This document shows, piece by piece, positions 28,763-37,873 of a stretch of DNA of 64,000 nucleotides. The stretch spans positions 186,001 through 250,000 of the forward strand of contig FOCD01000001.1 of the NCBI GenBank assembly GCA_900110015.1, given 5' to 3'. The notes under the pieces were generated by a model that saw only the letters and a program-made list of their open reading frames with translations, did no database searches and had not been told where the DNA came from. This DNA is from Terribacillus saccharophilus. Lineage in GTDB: Bacteria; Bacillota; Bacilli; Bacillales; Amphibacillaceae. The translations under genes were made by a program, and so were the position numbers. Position 1 is the first letter of the stretch, and the number at the start of each line of letters is the position of its first letter.

Positions 28763-29671
28763 ATGAACATTAATTTGGACAAGCAGCAAGAACTAGGCAA
28801 ACTTATTAGCAAGTATACAGATACAGATGGTGTTCATCCTACATCTATAGAATCATTATTTCTTATCCGTGAATCCATTATCAGTGAACCAGTCGCTAGA
28901 GTTAACGAAATTTCTTTTTGCATTATTGTCCAAGGAGAAAAGGAAGTATTGCTAGGTGAGGAACGCTTTACATATGGAGCGGGAAATTTTATTGTGGCAT
29001 CAGTAGAGCTGCCGGTAACCGGGCAAGTAATTGATGCGTCGTATGATTTACCATATTTGGCCCTTAAACTTGAATTTACGCCAACGGATATATTAGAGGT
29101 TTTACATGAAACTGGTGTACGATCTGGTAAGAAACAAGATACGAAACGAGCACTGTTTATCGGAGAGTCAGAGCCCTCTTTATTAGATGCGGTAGTTAGG
29201 TTAGCTAGTTTGTTGGACAAACAAAAGCATATTCCAATACTAGCCCCATTATATAAGAAAGAAATATTGTATTGTGTTTTGCAGAGTCCAAATGGAGATG
29301 CACTGCAACAAATGGCTGTAGCAGGCAGCAATGCTATGAAAATTAGAGATGTAATTGAATATATCATTAGTAATTTTGAAAAGTCATTTCGAATAGAAGA
29401 TTTAGCGGATACGGCGAATATGAGTGTGTCTTCCCTTCATCGACATTTTAAAGAGGTGACAGCTATGAGTCCGATTCAGTTTCAAAAGCAGTTGAGATTG
29501 CAGGAAGCAAAGCGTTTGTTATTGTCGGATTTCCCCGATATAGCTGAAGTTGCATTCCAAGTGGGATATGAGAGTCAGTCACAATTCACTCGTGAATATG
29601 CTCGGATGTATGGTTATTCACCTAGAGCAGATATGAAGAGATTTAAAGAGGAGCTAAAAAGTTTGATGTAA
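28763..29671 (+). CDS. AraC family transcriptional regulator (AraC_N type)
   Basis: A 302-residue regulator with an N-terminal AraC_N/cupin-like region (SFCIIVQGEKEVLLGEERF) and a C-terminal double HTH (residues about 200-295: IEDLADTANMSVSSLHRHFK and EVAFQVGYESQSQFTREYAR). Proteins of this type usually control a neighbouring aldehyde reductase, and an aldo/keto reductase gene is divergent from it. The ribosome site is weak (AAGGAGAGG lies a little far), but the ATG at 28763 matches the family N-terminus. Confidence 0.9.
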   Translation: MNINLDKQQELGKLISKYTDTDGVHPTSIESLFLIRESIISEPVARVNEISFCIIVQGEKEVLLGEERFTYGAGNFIVASVELPVTGQVIDASYDLPYLALKLEFTPTDILEVLHETGVRSGKKQDTKRALFIGESEPSLLDAVVRLASLLDKQKHIPILAPLYKKEILYCVLQSPNGDALQQMAVAGSNAMKIRDVIEYIISNFEKSFRIEDLADTANMSVSSLHRHFKEVTAMSPIQFQKQLRLQEAKRLLLSDFPDIAEVAFQVGYESQSQFTREYARMYGYSPRADMKRFKEELKSLM

Positions 29672-29690
29672 GGAGTGCTAATTAATAGAA

Positions 29691-29725
29691 GAGGCTGTCG
29701 ATATTTTCTCGACAGCCTTATTAAG
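29691..29725 (+). terminator. Probable terminator after the AraC gene
   Basis: The stem AGGCTGTCGA/TCGACAGCCT with a 7-base loop is followed by only a short, T-poor tail. Confidence 0.55.
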
Positions 29726-29805
29726 ATAGTTATATATTTGCTTTTTATCAGGTTGGGATAACAACTACTTTGTTTTCGATTGTAATAATTATGCCCCTCT
29801 TTCTG

Positions 29806-30222
29806 TTAGTTCGTAACAGGAATTTCAATTTTATTGTTTTTATGAATTTCTTCTGTTCCAGCTTTTAATGCAGTTTCGTAGTATGAACATTTATGTTCGA
29901 TGAGTTCCATTGTTTTTTTTAGTTCTTCCATTTGTTTTTTCACCACAGATTTTCGATCCATAAACATATCGAATCTTTGCTGCAATGTGGTATCTCCATC
30001 AGTACACCAGTCAATGAAGGTCTTTATTTCTTTAATTGGCATGCCAGTCGATTTCAGACATTCAATGATTTTCAAAGCAGAAATATCGGATTCTTTGAAC
30101 AAACGCTGACCGCTAGCTGTGCGCTCCACAAAAGGCATAAGTCCTTCTTTGTCATAGTAACGCAAGGTATAGGCAGTGACATGTAATTCCTTTGCCGCTT
30201 CGCCGATAGAATATGTCTTCAT
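29806..30222 (-). CDS. adhR: MerR family regulator, AdhR/NmlR-like
   Basis: A 138-residue MerR-type activator. An N-terminal winged helix (YSIGEAAKELHVTAYTLRYY, residues 4-23) is followed by a dimerisation helix (about 80-120). AdhR of B. subtilis responds to formaldehyde and methylglyoxal and activates adhA, the same neighbour found here. A single Cys lies in the central TFIDWCTDG segment, possibly the reactive thiol of this subgroup. The ATG at 30222 has AAAGGAG 7 bases upstream, so the longer frame from a TTG at 30243 is not used. It is divergent from adhA. Confidence 0.85.
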   Translation of the reverse strand: MKTYSIGEAAKELHVTAYTLRYYDKEGLMPFVERTASGQRLFKESDISALKIIECLKSTGMPIKEIKTFIDWCTDGDTTLQQRFDMFMDRKSVVKKQMEELKKTMELIEHKCSYYETALKAGTEEIHKNNKIEIPVTN

Positions 30223-30382
30223 CGTATTTCTCCTTTTCTCCAATTATATTAATTGCGAGTTCACGCTATGAATAGGGAGGATTCTATCACAGGACTTGCT
30301 GAACGTCAAAATGAAGATGTGATTGGTTTTAGTGTATCAAATACAAACAGAGATGATTATATATAAAAAATAAAGCATTTGC

Positions 30383-30413
30383 TTGACTTAGAGTTGACTC
30401 TAAACATTACAAT
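30383..30413 (+). promoter_or_regulatory. MerR-type promoter of adhA with 19-bp spacer and dyad
   Basis: TTGACT and TACAAT are separated by 19 bases, and a perfect dyad TTAGAG-TTGA-CTCTAA (30388-30403) lies in the spacer. This over-long spacer with centred symmetry is the hallmark of MerR-activated promoters. Confidence 0.88.
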
Positions 30414-30492
30414 AGTTTGCAAGAGAAGAAAGGATATAATCTGTCCAAACATATTCTCTAAAAATATCAACACTTATTGGAGGATTTATAAA

Positions 30493-31533
30493 ATGGTTAT
30501 AGCTAAAGCAAGAGCTGTTGACGGTCCAGAAAAACCCTTTCGAGCTGCTGAAATTGAAAGACGTGATCTTGATTTACATGATGTTTTAATCGAAATTAAG
30601 TTTGCCGGAATTTGCCACTCTGACATACATACTGCTCACGGTGAGTGGGGTCCAGTAAACTATCCGCTTGTACCAGGACATGAAATTGCCGGAATCGTTA
30701 CGGATGTAGGTACCGAAGTAACGAAGTATAAGGTCGGTGACCGAGTCGGAGTAGGATGTATGGTTGACTCATGTGGAGAATGTGAGAACTGCGTAAAAGG
30801 TGAAGAACAATATTGTCATAAAGGAAATATTCCTACGTACGCAGGTGTAGATAAATATGGTGAACCTACACAAGGCGGATATTCTTCCCACATCGTTGTA
30901 ACGGAAGAATTCGTTGTAAGCATCCCTGATAATATTGAACTTGATGCTGCAGCACCATTGCTTTGCGCTGGTATTACGACTTTTTCTCCACTAAATCACT
31001 GGGAAGCTGGACCAGGTAAAAAAATTGCAGTCGTTGGTTTAGGCGGCCTGGGCCATATGGCTGTAAAGATTGCACATGCCATGGGTGCAGAAGTGACTGT
31101 TCTATCCCAATCATTAAAGAAGAAAGAAGATGGCTTAGAATTTGGTGCAAGTAACTACTATGCTACTAGCGATCCAGAAACATTCGAAAAGCTTGCCGGA
31201 TCTTTTGACTTAATTATTAACACTGTAAGTGCAAAGATCGATTTGAATGCATATTTATCTCTACTGAACCTTGATGGTACTATGGTCAACGTCGGTGCTC
31301 CTGCTGATCCATTGTCATTAAACGTACAGTCTCTCATCGGTCATCGTCGCTCGTTTGCAGGTTCGTTAATCGGAGGCATTCGCGAGACGCAAGAAATGTT
31401 AGATTTCTGCGCAGAACATAATATTGCTCCAGAAATCGAAGTGATTGCTGCTGACCAAATCGACGAAGCCTATAAACGCGTTCTTGCTTCAGACGTGAAG
31501 TATCGCTTTGTTATCGATAACAGTACGTTGTAA
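30493..31533 (+). CDS. adhA: Zinc-dependent alcohol dehydrogenase AdhA
   Basis: A 346-residue medium-chain alcohol/aldehyde reductase, NADP-preferring in characterised AdhA. The catalytic zinc ligands are in GICHSDIH and VPGHE, and the structural zinc cysteines in [18 protein letters not shown]. The cofactor fold has [13 protein letters not shown]. The ATG at 30493 follows TTGGAGG; a longer frame from 30379 covers the promoter and is rejected. It is expected to be induced by carbonyl stress through the adjacent AdhR and MerR-type promoter. Confidence 0.93.
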   Translation: MVIAKARAVDGPEKPFRAAEIERRDLDLHDVLIEIKFAGICHSDIHTAHGEWGPVNYPLVPGHEIAGIVTDVGTEVTKYKVGDRVGVGCMVDSCGECENCVKGEEQYCHKGNIPTYAGVDKYGEPTQGGYSSHIVVTEEFVVSIPDNIELDAAAPLLCAGITTFSPLNHWEAGPGKKIAVVGLGGLGHMAVKIAHAMGAEVTVLSQSLKKKEDGLEFGASNYYATSDPETFEKLAGSFDLIINTVSAKIDLNAYLSLLNLDGTMVNVGAPADPLSLNVQSLIGHRRSFAGSLIGGIRETQEMLDFCAEHNIAPEIEVIAADQIDEAYKRVLASDVKYRFVIDNSTL

Positions 31534-31555
31534 TATATGTAACTTCCAATCTTAG

Positions 31556-31594
31556 AGGATGTCCCGTTGTTCGGCTTTGGGACATCCTTTTTAA
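31556..31594 (+). terminator. Terminator after adhA
   Basis: The 10-bp stem AGGATGTCCC/GGGACATCCT is followed by a five-T tract. Confidence 0.9.
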
Positions 31595-31657
31595 TACGAA
31601 ATAAGCGGCTGTTCAGCTTGGCATAATTACAGAAATATCCTAAGGAAGGTGGAAACC

Positions 31658-31912
31658 ATGCTGGTCACAAAGGTAACAGTGAAACTTCACCGAGGATTGC
31701 AAGCAAGGAACACTGCACTATTTGTTGATAAAGCGTGTTCCTTTACTAGTGATGTGGTTCTTTCTAAAAGCGGAATATCCAGTGATGGAAAAAAGCTTAT
31801 GAGAGTGATGGATTTGAATGTGAAGGATGGTGACGAAATCATGCTGATGGTAAATGGGTGTGATGAGCATGTTACTTTTGACACTTTAAAGAGTTTCCTT
31901 TTAGATAAATAG
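31658..31912 (+). CDS. HPr-like protein lacking both His15 and Ser46
   Basis: An 84-residue HPr-fold protein. Numbered from the ATG at 31658 it aligns without gaps to HPr. The phosphoryl-accepting His15 is Gln (HRGLQARNT), as in Crh. The HprK target Ser46 is Lys (DGKKLMRVMDL), unlike both HPr and Crh. It should therefore neither carry phosphoryl groups in the PTS nor be phosphorylated by HprK, so a role as a regulatory or binding protein is inferred. The ATG is chosen because AAGGAAGG stands 8 bases upstream; the GTG at 31649 sits on that site. It is a single gene between two terminators. Confidence 0.8.
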   Translation: MLVTKVTVKLHRGLQARNTALFVDKACSFTSDVVLSKSGISSDGKKLMRVMDLNVKDGDEIMLMVNGCDEHVTFDTLKSFLLDK

Positions 31913-31978
31913 TAATTGCTATCACATCCTCAAACACTACTGTAAGAGTACATTTTTAAAATAATGATTGTATAAAAA

Positions 31979-32026
31979 GGAACGCTACGAAAATCAAGAA
32001 GAGTATTCGTAGCGTTCTTTTTTCTT
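31979..32026 (+). terminator. Terminator after the HPr-like gene
   Basis: The stem GAACGCTACGA/TCGTAGCGTTC has a 16-base loop followed by six T residues. Confidence 0.85.
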
Positions 32027-32191
32027 CGTAAAAGAACGAACTGCATGATTCAACTTGAAACACTATAGAATGACTTTTAATTGGTATGTATAGTTCTTAT
32101 TCTAAATAAGAATAAAAGGTAACCGAATCTGAGTGCATTGAAGTGCATTTTGTATCTCAATATTCTTCTAACAGTGCAAGGGAGGATACAG

Positions 32192-32791
32192 ATGAAAAAG
32201 ACATTATATCTAATGAGGCATGGACAAACATTGTTTAACCAAAGAAAGAAAGTCCAAGGGTGGTGCGATTCACCACTGACAGAATTAGGAGTCAAACAAG
32301 CAGAGACTGCTGGTAAGTATTTTAAAGAGCGCAATATTATTTTCGATGATGCATACAGTTCGACGTCCGAAAGGGCAAGTGACACGTTAGAACTAGTAAC
32401 AGATATGCCATATACAAGATTAAAAGGATTAAAGGAATGGAATTTCGGAACGTTTGAAGGGGAAAGTGAGGATTTGAATCCGCCGCTGCCTTATAATGAT
32501 TTTTTTGTGAAGTATGGTGGTGAAGATCAAAAAGAATTGCAAGAAAGAATGGCAGCTGCTTGTCAAAAAATCATGGAAGAAGATAACGAAGTTGTGTTAG
32601 CCGTATCTCATGGGGCAGCATGCCGGAATTTTATGAGATATTGGGAACATACAAGTACTATCGTACAGCAAAATAAAATCGGGAATTGCTGTATTTTAAA
32701 ATTTGAATATGAGAACAAGGAATTTAAATTAGTCGAGATCATTAATCATGATTTTAGTGACTTAATTGGTGATCTTACAATAGTTTCTTAA
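32192..32791 (+). CDS. Histidine phosphatase family protein (phosphoglycerate mutase-like)
   Basis: A 199-residue protein with the RHG motif LYLMRHGQTLFNQRKKVQGW, a mid-protein SERASDTLELV and the second catalytic His in LAVSHGAACRNFMR. It removes phosphate from a small metabolite; true mutase activity is unlikely at this length. The ATG at 32192 follows GGGAGG; the longer frame from 32138 has no such site. The substrate is unknown. Confidence 0.9.
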   Translation: MKKTLYLMRHGQTLFNQRKKVQGWCDSPLTELGVKQAETAGKYFKERNIIFDDAYSSTSERASDTLELVTDMPYTRLKGLKEWNFGTFEGESEDLNPPLPYNDFFVKYGGEDQKELQERMAAACQKIMEEDNEVVLAVSHGAACRNFMRYWEHTSTIVQQNKIGNCCILKFEYENKEFKLVEIINHDFSDLIGDLTIVS

Positions 32792-32810
32792 CCTCAATAT
32801 TACAATCTGG

Positions 32811-32833
32811 GACACTCCTGTGAGTGTCTTTTT
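32811..32833 (+). terminator. Terminator after the histidine phosphatase gene
   Basis: The 7-bp stem GACACTC/GAGTGTC with a CTGT loop is followed by five T residues. Confidence 0.8.
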
Positions 32834-32927
32834 AATTTGTTTAATACTAGTGGAGTTGGGTGGGAGGATTAGGCATTTATCTGACACGAATGGGATACCT
32901 GCTTAGTAATCAACTAATGCATAATAA

Positions 32928-33842
<915 letters not shown>

Positions 33843-33896
33843 GAAGTATTTTTACATGCAAGGTATACCAATCTAGCTATAATAATTGCTTTTCTT

Positions 33897-33936
33897 AAAA
33901 AACAAGCCGCTTCCCATTAGGAAACGGCTTGTTTTT
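33897..33936. terminator. Bidirectional terminator, overlapping the end of the YhgE-like gene
   Basis: A long stem AAACAAGCCG/CGGCTTGTTT extends into A and T runs on both sides. The minus-strand gene's last codons lie within the right arm. Confidence 0.88.
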
Positions 33937-35119
33937 TATTTTCCTTTTGTATTTGTCCTTTTTTTGTGTTAAACCTCAAAGCGGATGCCAGTATCACTAC
34001 CATACCCACTATTCCGATCCAAACAAGGGTAGATACAGAGTTCCAAGTTAATCCTGAATGGAAGTAGAGCAGCTCTCGTAATCCTTCTACCATGAATCGC
34101 ATAGGCAGCCAAGAGTAGATCCAGTCATGATAAAATGGTGACATCATTTCTGGAGCCATTGCTAGCAATGGTGCACCAAAGAAAAGCATTAGGATAAAAA
34201 TAGGCATACCTTTAAGTCCTGTTAAAGAAAGTACAGCTGAAATCATTAGGAAGAAGCTGAATGATGTGATAGATAAGAATAACGCTGTACTTGTAAAGTC
34301 TGGAATATGAAGTCCTACCATCTTATCAGCTAGCCAAGTTAAACCAAATCCTACGACAAGAGTTACAACCGCACCTGTTAGAATTTGAACCACTTTTATT
34401 GCCAAGTTCTCTTTTCGATTAGCTGTGGTTACTTTTCTAAGAGAGATGAAAACAATAGCAGCACTTGCTATACTAGCAATCCAAAGAGGTTGAAATAAAG
34501 AAGTAGGAGCATTCCCATTTGCGCTATTAGTTCCAGTTTCATTAACATTTGTGACTTTCTTTGCAATAGGAGAAGCCAGAACTTTAGCTTGCTCAGTTGA
34601 TAATGATGCGCCTTGTTGTTCTAGTCCATCTAGTAGTTGTGTGCGAACAGTGTTATTTAGGTTGTCTACAACTCCATTCAACATTTGTCCTGCCATCGTT
34701 GACGCCATTGTATTCATACCTTGATTAATAAATATCTCGACTTCAGGTGATGAAGGCGTTGAAGTTTGTAAGGAAGACTGCTTTTCACTAAAATCTTTCG
34801 GTATAACCAAAGCTGCATAATATTTTTGGTTAGCTAATCCTTTTTGGACTTCCTCAGCGTTATTTACTTCAATCCATTTAACAGCAGGATCTTCTTGATC
34901 TGCTGTTACTTTTGAATTTTCTTTTATCATTTCCACTATTGATTGACCCATATTCAGTTTTGACTGATTCGGGATATTAACACCTGCATCCTCATTTACG
35001 ATTGCAATTGGTAGATTTTTTGGTTCTGGTTGGACTGATGGAATAAGTGTCAGAGAAAAAATAAATATTATAACCAATGCAATTATTGGTGATAAGAATA
35101 GTAGTTTGTTTCTAAACAT
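33917..35119 (-). CDS. YhgE/Pip-type ABC-2 membrane protein
   Basis: A 400-residue membrane protein. A single N-terminal helix (residues 5-27) is followed by a large extracytoplasmic domain with IAIVNEDAGVNIP and YYAALVIPKDFSEK, then five hydrophobic segments (about 215-385). This is the YhgE/Pip or ABC-2 permease layout found in exporters and phage-infection proteins. The ATG at 35119 has AGGAGG upstream; the longer frame to 35164 is rejected. No ATPase gene accompanies it. It is divergent from a TetR gene, as B. subtilis yhgE is beside yhgD. Confidence 0.86.
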   Translation of the reverse strand: MFRNKLLFLSPIIALVIIFIFSLTLIPSVQPEPKNLPIAIVNEDAGVNIPNQSKLNMGQSIVEMIKENSKVTADQEDPAVKWIEVNNAEEVQKGLANQKYYAALVIPKDFSEKQSSLQTSTPSSPEVEIFINQGMNTMASTMAGQMLNGVVDNLNNTVRTQLLDGLEQQGASLSTEQAKVLASPIAKKVTNVNETGTNSANGNAPTSLFQPLWIASIASAAIVFISLRKVTTANRKENLAIKVVQILTGAVVTLVVGFGLTWLADKMVGLHIPDFTSTALFLSITSFSFFLMISAVLSLTGLKGMPIFILMLFFGAPLLAMAPEMMSPFYHDWIYSWLPMRFMVEGLRELLYFHSGLTWNSVSTLVWIGIVGMVVILASALRFNTKKGQIQKENKKQAVS

Positions 35120-35155
35120 TATTGAACGCCTCCTAGCGGATACTTTATAATAATA

Positions 35156-35177
35156 AATAAACACCGTGTTGTTTATT
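35156..35177. promoter_or_regulatory. Palindrome between YhgE-like and TetR genes, candidate TetR operator
   Basis: AATAAACA and TGTTTATT are perfect complementary arms separated by CCGTGT, in the shared 170-base divergent region. No T tract follows, so an operator is more likely than a terminator. Confidence 0.6.
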
Positions 35178-35289
35178 ACGTTCTAAATTATATGTAGGAA
35201 TTAGATACTATACAATAGTCAGATATGGTAGATGTGTTGGTTACGGGACACCTTTACTAATTGTGTTGGATAAGTAAGGAGGAATTTAC

Positions 35290-35907
35290 ATGACTGACAG
35301 TAATATTGATTTAAGGGTAATACGAACTAAAGAATCCATTCGAGATGCACTCATAAAGTTAATCGATGAAAAAGGCTTCGAGGCAATTACAGTTAAAGAT
35401 ATAACAACAAAAGCGAAGATTAATAGAGGAACATTTTACGCACATTATCAAGACAAATTTGATTTAATGAAGAAGTGTGAAGAAGAAATTATGCTGGAGT
35501 TATCCAGTATTGTAAAAACAAAATTCCCAAGTGTTATGGCTTCACTTAAAACAGAATCTGCGGCTGTGCAGCCATTCCCGCATACAGTTTCCGTATTCGA
35601 ATATCTTAATGAAAATAGTGATATTATGAGAGCTGTATTAGGTCCAAAAGGGGACCTCTCATTTCAAGTAAGACTAAAGGAATTTATGTGGGAAACACTT
35701 TATGGTGATAATCCATTTGCTTTTGTAAAGGAAGAAAGTCTCCTTGTTCCAGGACAATATTTGTCTTCTTATTTAGGAAATGCAATGTTGGGAGTAGTTC
35801 AACAATGGTTGAACAGCGGCAGGAAAGAATCTCCTCAAGAAATGGCTCGTATCCTGACAACCATTACAGCTAATGGTCCTTTGTTTGCAGCTGGTATAAA
35901 AAAGTAA
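35290..35907 (+). CDS. TetR/AcrR family regulator (YhgD-like)
   Basis: A 205-residue repressor. The N-terminal HTH runs TKESIRDALIKLIDEKGFEA, then ITVKDITTKAKINRGTFYAH (residues 12-56); the C-terminal ligand domain is helical. It is divergent from the YhgE-like transporter gene, which it very likely represses through the palindrome between them. AAGGAGG supports the ATG at 35290. The ligand is unknown. Confidence 0.9.
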   Translation: MTDSNIDLRVIRTKESIRDALIKLIDEKGFEAITVKDITTKAKINRGTFYAHYQDKFDLMKKCEEEIMLELSSIVKTKFPSVMASLKTESAAVQPFPHTVSVFEYLNENSDIMRAVLGPKGDLSFQVRLKEFMWETLYGDNPFAFVKEESLLVPGQYLSSYLGNAMLGVVQQWLNSGRKESPQEMARILTTITANGPLFAAGIKK

Positions 35908-36019
35908 AGCAGCCTAACGGTCAGATCATCCAACTGATTGCGAGTAAAAAGTTAGGTTTGGTTTTTTCACTAAGAGTAAATCAAAGCTAGATAAGATAAT
36001 TTGCATGAAACATAGAGTG

Positions 36020-36056
36020 AAAAAGACAGCGCATTAAAATAATGTGCTGTCTTTTT
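36020..36056. terminator. Bidirectional terminator between TetR and methyltransferase genes
   Basis: The 16-bp stem AAAAAGACAGCGCATT/AATGTGCTGTCTTTTT has one G-U pair. A weaker stem-loop with a T tract (35910-35966) sits closer to the TetR stop. Confidence 0.88.
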
Positions 36057-36107
36057 TACTCTCTTTAGTTTTAAAAGTCGCTCTAGTAACGGTCTTTGCG
36101 TTCTTAT

Positions 36108-36668
36108 TTATTTACTTTTTTGAGCGAGGATAATATAAACAGGCTGATTTGCAATTTTAGTTGACGGATAAATTTTATCAACTACAGAGAAGCCAGCATC
36201 AAGGATTTCAGTTTCCATATCTTCAGAAGAAACTCTCGGTCCAGTCGAAGCTTCAGTCTTTTCTAATTCAATACATAAGAACAAGCCTTTGTGTTTCAAG
36301 GTTCTGTGAATCTCTTTCAAAGCTGTTGCAAGGGGCTGAACTTCATGCAAAGAAATCGAAGCAATAGCTATATCAATATTATGATCTTCTAATGGAATAT
36401 CTTTAAAGTTTCCTGCAACAGTTTTAATGTTAGTAATATCTCTTTCCTCTGCTACTGTGTCCAAGTGTTTAAGGATATCTTCATCATAATCGAAGGCGAA
36501 TACCGTTTTCACACGATCAGCAATAGAAAGAGAAATATAACCAGTACCAGCTCCAAGATCCAGAACGCTGTCGTCTTTCTTAATAGGTATTAGCTCAAAT
36601 AATTTATCTGCTGGAACTCTCTCTATATTTTCTAAGTTGTTGATTTTCTTTTGTGATTTTTGATTCAT
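36108..36668 (-). CDS. Class I SAM-dependent methyltransferase
   Basis: A 186-residue protein of the Methyltransf_11 kind. The SAM motif I is VLDLGAGTGYISLSIA (residues about 32-47), the acidic loop FAFDYDEDIL follows, and motif IV IDIAIASISLHEV lies mid-protein. The substrate is unknown. The ATG at 36668 has AAAGGAGA upstream; the open frame extends to 36728 without a ribosome site. Confidence 0.9.
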   Translation of the reverse strand: MNQKSQKKINNLENIERVPADKLFELIPIKKDDSVLDLGAGTGYISLSIADRVKTVFAFDYDEDILKHLDTVAEERDITNIKTVAGNFKDIPLEDHNIDIAIASISLHEVQPLATALKEIHRTLKHKGLFLCIELEKTEASTGPRVSSEDMETEILDAGFSVVDKIYPSTKIANQPVYIILAQKSK

Positions 36669-36784
36669 CTTAGCATCTCCTTTAATTAAAGATATATAAA
36701 CTCTGTAATAACTATAATAGAAGTGCATCTTCTTGTAAATGGCAATGCTCTACGATTCTCATAGATGCTATAAGTTCGTGGACG

Positions 36785-36807
36785 AAAAAAAGCTGCCATT
36801 TGGCAGC
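36785..36807 (-). terminator. Terminator after the DUF1349 gene
   Basis: Read on the minus strand: stem GCTGCCA/TGGCAGC with a short loop, then seven T residues. Confidence 0.85.
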
Positions 36808-36832
36808 AGGATGAGAATACAATTTGTTTCGA

Positions 36833-37471
36833 TTATAAGTAAGCTTCGTTTGGATCAGAAGATAGTTCTTCAATAGTAAGAAAATCAAAACGTACTGTTT
36901 GATCCTTTCCTTGAGGGCTGCAAGCAAATAATCCAGCTGAAATAGGGGAGTCATCCGGAATGTCCAAATGAGCAATTCGCATTTGCATCCATTCTTCGCC
37001 ATCCCATGAGAAATCGATATAACAGTTTTGAGCAATCCTGGATATACGAAAGTATAAGTCGATATCTTTATCCTGTACATATTGTGTTGACCAATCAGAA
37101 AATCCCTGGTTTGTAACTACGACGCCTAACTTACTCAAACTATTAGTTATATATTCTAAAGAAGTTTTCACCCATACATCCTTTGAATAGCGAATCATCA
37201 ACCCTGCATGATCATACTTTGCATTTGGCTGTGCCTTCACCTTAGTGGTCATTCTAAAATTCTTTTCGGTTTTCATATAAAGAAAATGCCCGTTATCATT
37301 TTCGAATCCATAATGTGTTTTTTGCCAGAAATCTGTTTTCGGATCAGTGTTTAAAACTAATTGAGAGCTCTGTGTATCAATAAACCATTTTTGAGGTTCA
37401 ACACGCCAGTGGAGTAAACTATTCAATTCTTTACTTTCAAATTTTTCTTCTAAAAGCGTTGGTTTCGCCAC
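36833..37471 (-). CDS. DUF1349 family protein (concanavalin-like)
   Basis: A 212-residue protein with a lectin-like beta-sandwich layout. The family features are HWRVEPQKWFIDTQSSQLVL near the start, HAGLMIRYSKDVWVKTSLEY in the middle and GLFACSPQGKDQTVRFDFL at the end. Yeast YGK-type relatives are annotated as regulators of enolase, but the molecular role in bacteria is unclear; carbohydrate binding is a guess from the fold. The start is GTG with GGAGGG upstream. It stands alone between two regulated loci. Confidence 0.82.
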   Translation of the reverse strand: MAKPTLLEEKFESKELNSLLHWRVEPQKWFIDTQSSQLVLNTDPKTDFWQKTHYGFENDNGHFLYMKTEKNFRMTTKVKAQPNAKYDHAGLMIRYSKDVWVKTSLEYITNSLSKLGVVVTNQGFSDWSTQYVQDKDIDLYFRISRIAQNCYIDFSWDGEEWMQMRIAHLDIPDDSPISAGLFACSPQGKDQTVRFDFLTIEELSSDPNEAYL

Positions 37472-37623
37472 TTTAATCCCTCCAATTTCTGTAATTTGTT
37501 CATCTCACTATCATTATACTTTTTCTGAGTTACGAGTAAACCAGATAATTGAGGTGTCACCAATCTTCGAATGATGGATGGTATTATGATAGATTAATAA
37601 AATAATACAAATCAAAAAATCAG

Positions 37624-37652
37624 TTGATAAAGATATGGGCAGTGTGTATAAT
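37624..37652 (+). promoter_or_regulatory. Sigma-A promoter of the SAM riboswitch unit
   Basis: TTGATA and a perfect TATAAT are 17 bases apart, 29 bases before the first paired bases of the aptamer. Confidence 0.85.
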
Positions 37653-37681
37653 CCTCTTTATTGCGCCAAAAAATATATTAT

Positions 37682-37848
37682 CTTCTTATCAAGAGAGATG
37701 GAGGGACTGGCCCCGCGAAATCTCGGCAGCGGAACTTAATTCTTTAAGTTGCTGTGCCAAATCCAGAAAGCTGAGGCTTGATAGATAAGAAGAGTGTTTT
37801 ATAGTTATAAAACCTCTTCTTAATTAATATAAGAAGAGGTTTTTTTGC
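37682..37848 (+). promoter_or_regulatory. SAM-I riboswitch (S-box) with terminator
   Basis: P1 pairs CTTATCA with TGATAGATAAG. The core GAGATGGAGGGACTGGCCCC followed by the CGCGAAA loop, CGGCAGCGG and GTGCCAAATCC is diagnostic. The terminator AACCTCTTCTTA/TAAGAAGAGGTT plus T run is at 37811-37847; AAGAAGAG at 37787-37794 can pair with its left arm as an antiterminator. SAM should switch off the transporter downstream. Confidence 0.96.
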
Positions 37849-37873
37849 AGTAAATATCAAAAGAGGTGGAACA

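Noticed and set aside
36712-37080. 122-codon minus-strand frame within and after the DUF1349 gene
   Set aside because: Overlaps the DUF1349 gene on the same strand in another frame, lacks a ribosome site and crosses its terminator.
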